Assembly: GCA_947683625.1 (NCBI GenBank) | Contig: CANTUR010000039.1 | Location: 4,464,001 to 4,528,000 of the forward strand | From: Mallotus nudiflorus | Taxonomy: Eukaryota; Streptophyta; Magnoliopsida; Malpighiales; Euphorbiaceae | DNA: 64,000 nt | Direction: 5' to 3' | In this document: piece after piece, positions 59,561-64,000 of the stretch | Layout: each line of letters begins with the position of its first letter | How positions within the stretch are numbered: the first letter of the stretch is position 1 | Made by a program: the position numbers and the translations under genes | Notes under the pieces: model-generated | The model's database searches: none | Told to the model about the DNA's origin: nothing | What the model saw: only the letters and a program-made list of their open reading frames with translations

Positions 59561-60000
59561 CAAATCCAAAGTGCAAAGATATGGAGTTTTAGGTTTGGGA
59601 CTATGTATTTCTAAAGATGTCATCAATGAAGGGTGTGATGAGATTTGGCAAGAAGGGGAAGTTAGTACTGAGATACATTGGACCTTTTGAGATTTTAGAG
59701 AGAGTGGACATGGTTGCATATCAGTTGGCTTTGCCTCCAAATTTGTCTTAAGTGCATCTGATGTTCCATGTCTCCATGCTTAGGAAGTACATTTTAGACC
59801 CTTCGCACTTGTTATAGCCCCCAAAGTGTGGAAGTGAATGAAGATTTAACGTATGAGGAAAAGCCAGTTATGATAATTGATTATCAAGTTTGTCAGTTGC
59901 GTTTGAAGCATATTCCAATAATCAAGGTGTTGTGGAGGAACACATGTGAGAGACCGAGGTTAATATGCGGGTGACTTAACCTTACCTTTTTCCCCGATGA
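59561..60000 (+). pseudogene. gypsy integrase C-terminus and chromodomain-like end
   Basis: VWDYVFLKMSSMKGVMRFGK and LRYIGPFEIL, then VAYQLALPP and VFHVSMLRKY-like sequence (59760-59795) form the GPF/GPY-type module of gypsy integrases. After a frame change, YEEKPVMIIDYQVCQLR and IPIIKVLWRN (about 59850-59940) match the start of the chromodomain of chromoviruses. The usual Glu-Trp-rich end is not seen. Confidence 0.78.
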
Positions 60001-60044
60001 ATCCTTGTATTCAGTTCTTTTTGAAATTCGAGGATGAATTTTTG

Positions 60045-60056
60045 TAAAGGGGAGAC
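60045..60056 (+). other. Polypurine tract of the gypsy element
   Basis: GTAAAGGGGAGAC lies directly before the 3' LTR, where second-strand synthesis would start. Confidence 0.75.
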
Positions 60057-62785
60057 TGTTATAACCTAAATTTTTATGAATTTATGAAATTGAATTTTTG
60101 ATGTTATAGTGTTAATATTCAGTTTATTATTTCATGATATTATGATTTAATCATGAAATTTAATTTTATAAAGTAAAATATTATTTATTTTATTTATTAG
60201 TGAGATTAAATTTGGATTTCAGTTTTGAATATTGTTTTAATATATTTTAATATTAAAAATTAGTAAATTATGATAACGTAGTGTAATTTAATATATTTAA
60301 ATATTGTGGTGAGAATAATTGAGTAGGAGACATTTAATTTGAAATAATTGATTTTTTAGTACCAATTGTACTTTTATAAAGTTGTTTTAATAAAATAAAT
60401 AAATAAATAAAATAAAATAAAATATATATACAAAAACACTTTTTTTTTCTTTTCTTTTCCCTCTTTCTCTTTTTCTTTCCTCTCTCTCCCTTCTCTTTCT
60501 TTTCCTTTCCCCTCTCTTTTCCCTCCTTATCCCTCATGTAGCAGCCCCTCCTTGCCCCTCGACACAAAGCTAGCGCCACCGTCGCCACCCGCCTCTACTT
60601 GCCGCCACCACCACTTGCTCTTCCCTTCCCCTCCTTTTGTTGTTAACCGCTACTTCGTTATCTCTCTTCTTCCTTCTTGACACTAACAGCTTCAGGAGAC
60701 CGTTGGTGTCATCTCCGACAATGCCAGGGGTTGAGATTGGTCTCGATTGAAAGCTTGTTTCATAGGCTTCAATTCCCCTAAAGTGATTTCCCTAAACAAC
60801 TTAGAATGCAACTCCAATTTTGATGATTTGATTCTAGAGTTTTGAGATTTATTTGTTGATTTTGAGTTTAATTAGTTTGATTCATGTTAAATTGACCTTG
60901 TAAAATTTCCAAAAATGTATTTAGATTCAATTTTGGAGATAGTTGCGATTTGGGCATTATTCCAAGTTCGGTTACTGTTCACGAGTACTGATCCTGGCTC
61001 GGAAAATTTTTTTATTTTTAATAAATTCTACTAATTATTTGGAGCATATTTTGTGAAGAAATTTTATTGAAATTATGTTCCGAATTTTTATTATGAATTT
61101 TTGAATGTTTATATGGAAAATAGATTTTTGGAAAAATCAGTATAAATTAGTAAATTTTTTATTTTAATTGAAATTATTATATTTTGGATAATTTTTACAT
61201 AATAAGTAGTATTAAATTAATTTTTATGAATTAATTACTTTTTTAGCTAATTAATAATAATTTTTGAAAAAATATTTGAATAATAGTTTTATTTATTATT
61301 TTTAAGATTTATTGAATTTTTAGTAATTTTAATTTTATACTTGAGCAATTTAAATAATTATTGGTAATTTATGCTATTTAATTTTGAATATTTGAAGAAT
61401 GGGTTTTATTAATATTATTTAATTATATTTGAGATTTTATTATTTATTTTGAAAATAAATATCTTTGATGTTTTTATTATCTAAATAAATTGAATTGTGG
61501 TATTTTATGATTTTTATGAGTTTTAGTGAATTAATAGTATTTATTATCATTATTTTATTAATTTCGATTGTGTTGTTTCTATGTTGGGCAATAATTGTAG
61601 TTCAGAAGTCCAATCCGAGAAGTTGAGCATTGTGATTATTTGAAGTATGTTTGCGTGTAGGATCAACTCTAAAACAGACGTCTCTCTACTTTTAGTAGAG
61701 AGACGTCTGTTTTACAGACTTTACCGAATTTTTGATAGAATTTTCGTAAAATGTGACATTGAGTCGGTCCTGAGTTTTGAGTTTTGTTAAGTCATGTCCT
61801 AGATTGAGTTGTTCTTTAAAAATTCTAGAAGTATAAAATTAGGATTTCGATTCTAATATATTATTATTGTTATTATTTTTCCTTAACTACTCCGCAAGCT
61901 AGGTCTATCGAACCAGGCCAGCCTAGTCAGGGTAGAGAAGCACACTTGAACTATGAGCTATTATTATATATATACATTGCATGTAGAAAATATATTGTGA
62001 GCATCCATATTTTACATAAATATGAATTTCATTATGTTTTATTCATTAATTGTTATTATTTTGAATATATATATTTACATGTGATTATTAAATTGTGAAA
62101 ATGGATGTTGTTCATATTTTATTATGAATTTCATTATTTTAAATTATGAAATAACGTTTTGAAGGATAGTTGTAGAACGTGCCACCTATCGGGTTACACT
62201 AGGACTATTGTGCAAAAGTACGCTAGAAATTAAGTTTTAAACTTTGATTGATTTCGAATATGGAAATAATGATTATGGTGAATGATGGATAAAAGGGTGT
62301 GATTGTGGATCCTCGGTTGACCTATAGGGTATTCGGGGCCAGTTAACACTAATAGTCGGACTACGGATTCTCGGTTGACCCTTTGTATACTCGGGGCCGG
62401 TCCACTACTAAATAGTTGGATAAAAGATATTTTTGAAGTTATGGAAAGCCTGTTGACTAGTGAATTACAATGATCGAGGTTGCAAAAAAATTTAGGAATT
62501 TTGCTCCGATCCTCCACCCAAAATTCTTTTACATTTATTGTTATAATAAAAATGGATTTTGAGCATCTGTATGAAATACAAATTTATATTAAATAAATAT
62601 AAATTTATTATTGTACTGATGTTTGAGTGTCTATATCTTTAGGTTACGTATATATGTATAATAATAATTCACTCAGTGAGGTTTGACCCCTCTCAAATAT
62701 TTTTTCAGGATCTTCTACTTCAAACCTCCATATTAGATTTCTTTGTTAGACTCTTTCCTCCCCGGCCGACTTAAATAAATATTGA
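60057..62785 (+). repeat. 3' LTR of the gypsy element, interrupted
   Basis: It starts TGTTATAACCTAAATTTT and follows the 5' LTR colinearly as far as GACTTA.ATAAATATTGA, where another LTR enters at 62786. About 260 bases of the 5' LTR have no partner in the window, so the rest must lie beyond 64000. It also holds an extra stretch at about 62515-62610 (ACATTTATTGTTATAATAAA) not seen in the 5' LTR, and a 17-base insertion at about 61671-61687. Confidence 0.88.
61671..61713. repeat. Perfect 20-bp hairpin in the 3' LTR
   Basis: AAAACAGACGTCTCTCTACT (61671-61690) and its exact reverse complement (61694-61713) are separated by TTT. The 5' LTR has only the 7-bp form of this hairpin. Confidence 0.92.
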
Positions 62786-64000
62786 TGTCACGACCTAAAA
62801 CAGGGGGCCATGACCGGCGTTAGGGAACGAGAATTCTTTCAAATCTGTAACCCGTAGCAAGCCTTAAAAATGAAAGCATGCAATAAAGTAAAATAAATAA
62901 AATATTTGTGCAGCGGAAATTAAATCTCGAATATAAAATAATTTCTCACTTCCTTTAATAACATAAATCACATCTCATATATAATTAAATCATTAAATAC
63001 AAATTTTAGAGTAACACTCTGAAATTAAAATCTCATACAATTATAATAACAAATACAACTCACGACAGATTTAAGTACAACTACTACTACAGTGTCTAGA
63101 GTGCAAAATAAAACTCAAGTAAGTGATTTACATTATAAAGTTAGAGCGAAAAAAATCCAACAGACAGGTCTACTGCTGAGGTCTGAAGATGAAGACTCTC
63201 CTGAAAAATATCAACAGAGGGAGTTAGACCTCACTGAGTGAATTATTATAATATATATACATGCATAACTAAATGTCAAATACAGACATTCAATAGTATA
63301 TATAATAAATATATATACAGACAAATGCACATAGATGCAACAAAAATCATTTTATAATGAAAATCATCGGTTTGTGAAGGATTAAATAGAACCCTATATT
63401 TTTGCAACCTCAAATATCAATAGAACTCACTTAAGCCATATAGGCCCACTTAGTTCCAAATAATTCACTTAGTCCAACTGGCCAGTAGACTGATCCCGAG
63501 ACACTAAGTCAATCAAGCTCCAACAATCACACTCTCAATCACAACTCATATCAATCAAATTAATCAACAAGTCATAACCCACCAATAGGTTAGTAATTTA
63601 ACCTAAAATCTACTGTCGTACCAGTATGTACTCGGTCCCAGTGCTGCCCACTAGGAAGCACGTTTTATCGATATCCTTCATTTAAATATAAAATATACAT
63701 TTAAGAAAATAAATGATGTAATGATATTTAAAATAAACAAATATACCATATATATACCTAAAACAAACTAAGTATATTTCAGGTATATATACGTATAATC
63801 AACTTAAATAAGTCACAAACATATTAAATTAAACCAATAATATAATTAAAAACAAGCTAGATTTAATTAGAGAGGAAAACATGCATTTATTTCACAATAT
63901 ACCAAAAATATACTAAAAGTATATCTAAAATATACTTGAATATTCAAATAGGAAATTATGCAAAAACTTATGTTTATATATATATTATAACTTTATATTA
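62786..64000 (-). mobile_element. Partial long LTR inserted in the gypsy 3' LTR
   Basis: From TGTCACGACCTAAAACAG the sequence follows the solo LTR at 46442 colinearly and closely (CCATGACCGGCG, GTAGCAAGCCT, the CCCGAGACACTAAGTCAATC block), in the same minus-strand sense. The candidate TSD is ATTGA at 62781-62785. The window ends inside it, so whether it is a solo LTR or a full element is unknown. Confidence 0.85.

Larger units (their letters stand above)
52176..62785 (+). mobile_element. Ty3/gypsy chromovirus-like element with 2.9-kb LTRs
   Basis: The order is 5' LTR 52176-55093, primer-binding site, gag, protease, RT, RNase H, integrase, chromodomain-like end, polypurine tract, then 3' LTR from 60057, which is interrupted at 62785. 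The domain order (integrase last) is that of gypsy elements. The 5-bp flank before the 5' LTR is GTTCA (52171-52175); its partner would lie beyond the window. LTR length and a chromodomain-like C-terminus point to the Tekay/Del lineage. All coding parts contain stops, so it is dead. Confidence 0.88.

Noticed and set aside
1..64000. tRNA, rRNA or other structured RNA genes
   Set aside because: I saw no cloverleaf-type sequence with intact boxes apart from the SINE, and no rRNA-like blocks. A dedicated tRNA and covariance-model scan would settle this.

Overview
The window looks like nuclear DNA of a flowering plant, most probably a eudicot. It is strongly AT-rich, the genes have short GT-AG introns, and most of the sequence is decayed plant transposable elements. 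I see only two host genes that appear intact, both on the + strand. One is a three-exon gene at 6030-7453 for a secreted, proline-rich protein ending in an X8 carbohydrate-binding domain. The other is a four-exon IMP dehydrogenase gene at 17860-22198 (502 residues) with all active-site motifs present.

Region by region: 1-6000 is AT-rich spacer holding an inverted-repeat element, duplicated (TA)n-linked repeats and a tRNA-derived SINE with a 20-bp target-site duplication (TSD). After the X8 gene comes a Mutator-like element (8638-12024) with ~290-bp terminal inverted repeats (TIRs). It carries broken pieces of a protein kinase gene and was later split by a solo LTR (9947-11467, TSD ATTTC). Next are a hAT MITE (12092-12572, 8-bp TSD), a large palindromic element (13487-15990) with its own nested insertion, and an LTR whose whole length folds back on itself (16387-16926) next to a tRNA-Met primer-binding site. 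The IMPDH gene follows, with a Tourist-like MITE in intron 3.

From 23 kb onward the window is a pile of retroelements. A Ty1/copia element (25362-35183, TSD AATTT) lies inside a Ty3/gypsy pol remnant and was itself hit by two further elements, now solo LTRs (27974-30773 and 32572-34769). A second copia remnant (about 36990-42510) holds a solo LTR at 39637-41181. A third copia remnant on the minus strand (about 45170-52175) holds a 3.2-kb solo LTR (46442-49667, TSD CTTTA) and is cut at its right side by a chromovirus-like gypsy element (52176 onward, LTRs about 2.9 kb). The 3' LTR of that gypsy element is in turn interrupted by another long LTR that runs off the window at 64000.

All the retroelement reading frames are broken by stops and shifts, so none looks autonomous. 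The most interesting signals are the exact nested-insertion history, the kinase-carrying Mutator-like element, conserved sequence modules shared by divergent 2.7-3.2-kb LTRs, a 17-base templated insertion that creates a perfect hairpin in one LTR, and the self-complementary LTR at 16387-16926. I found no system that I would call wholly new.
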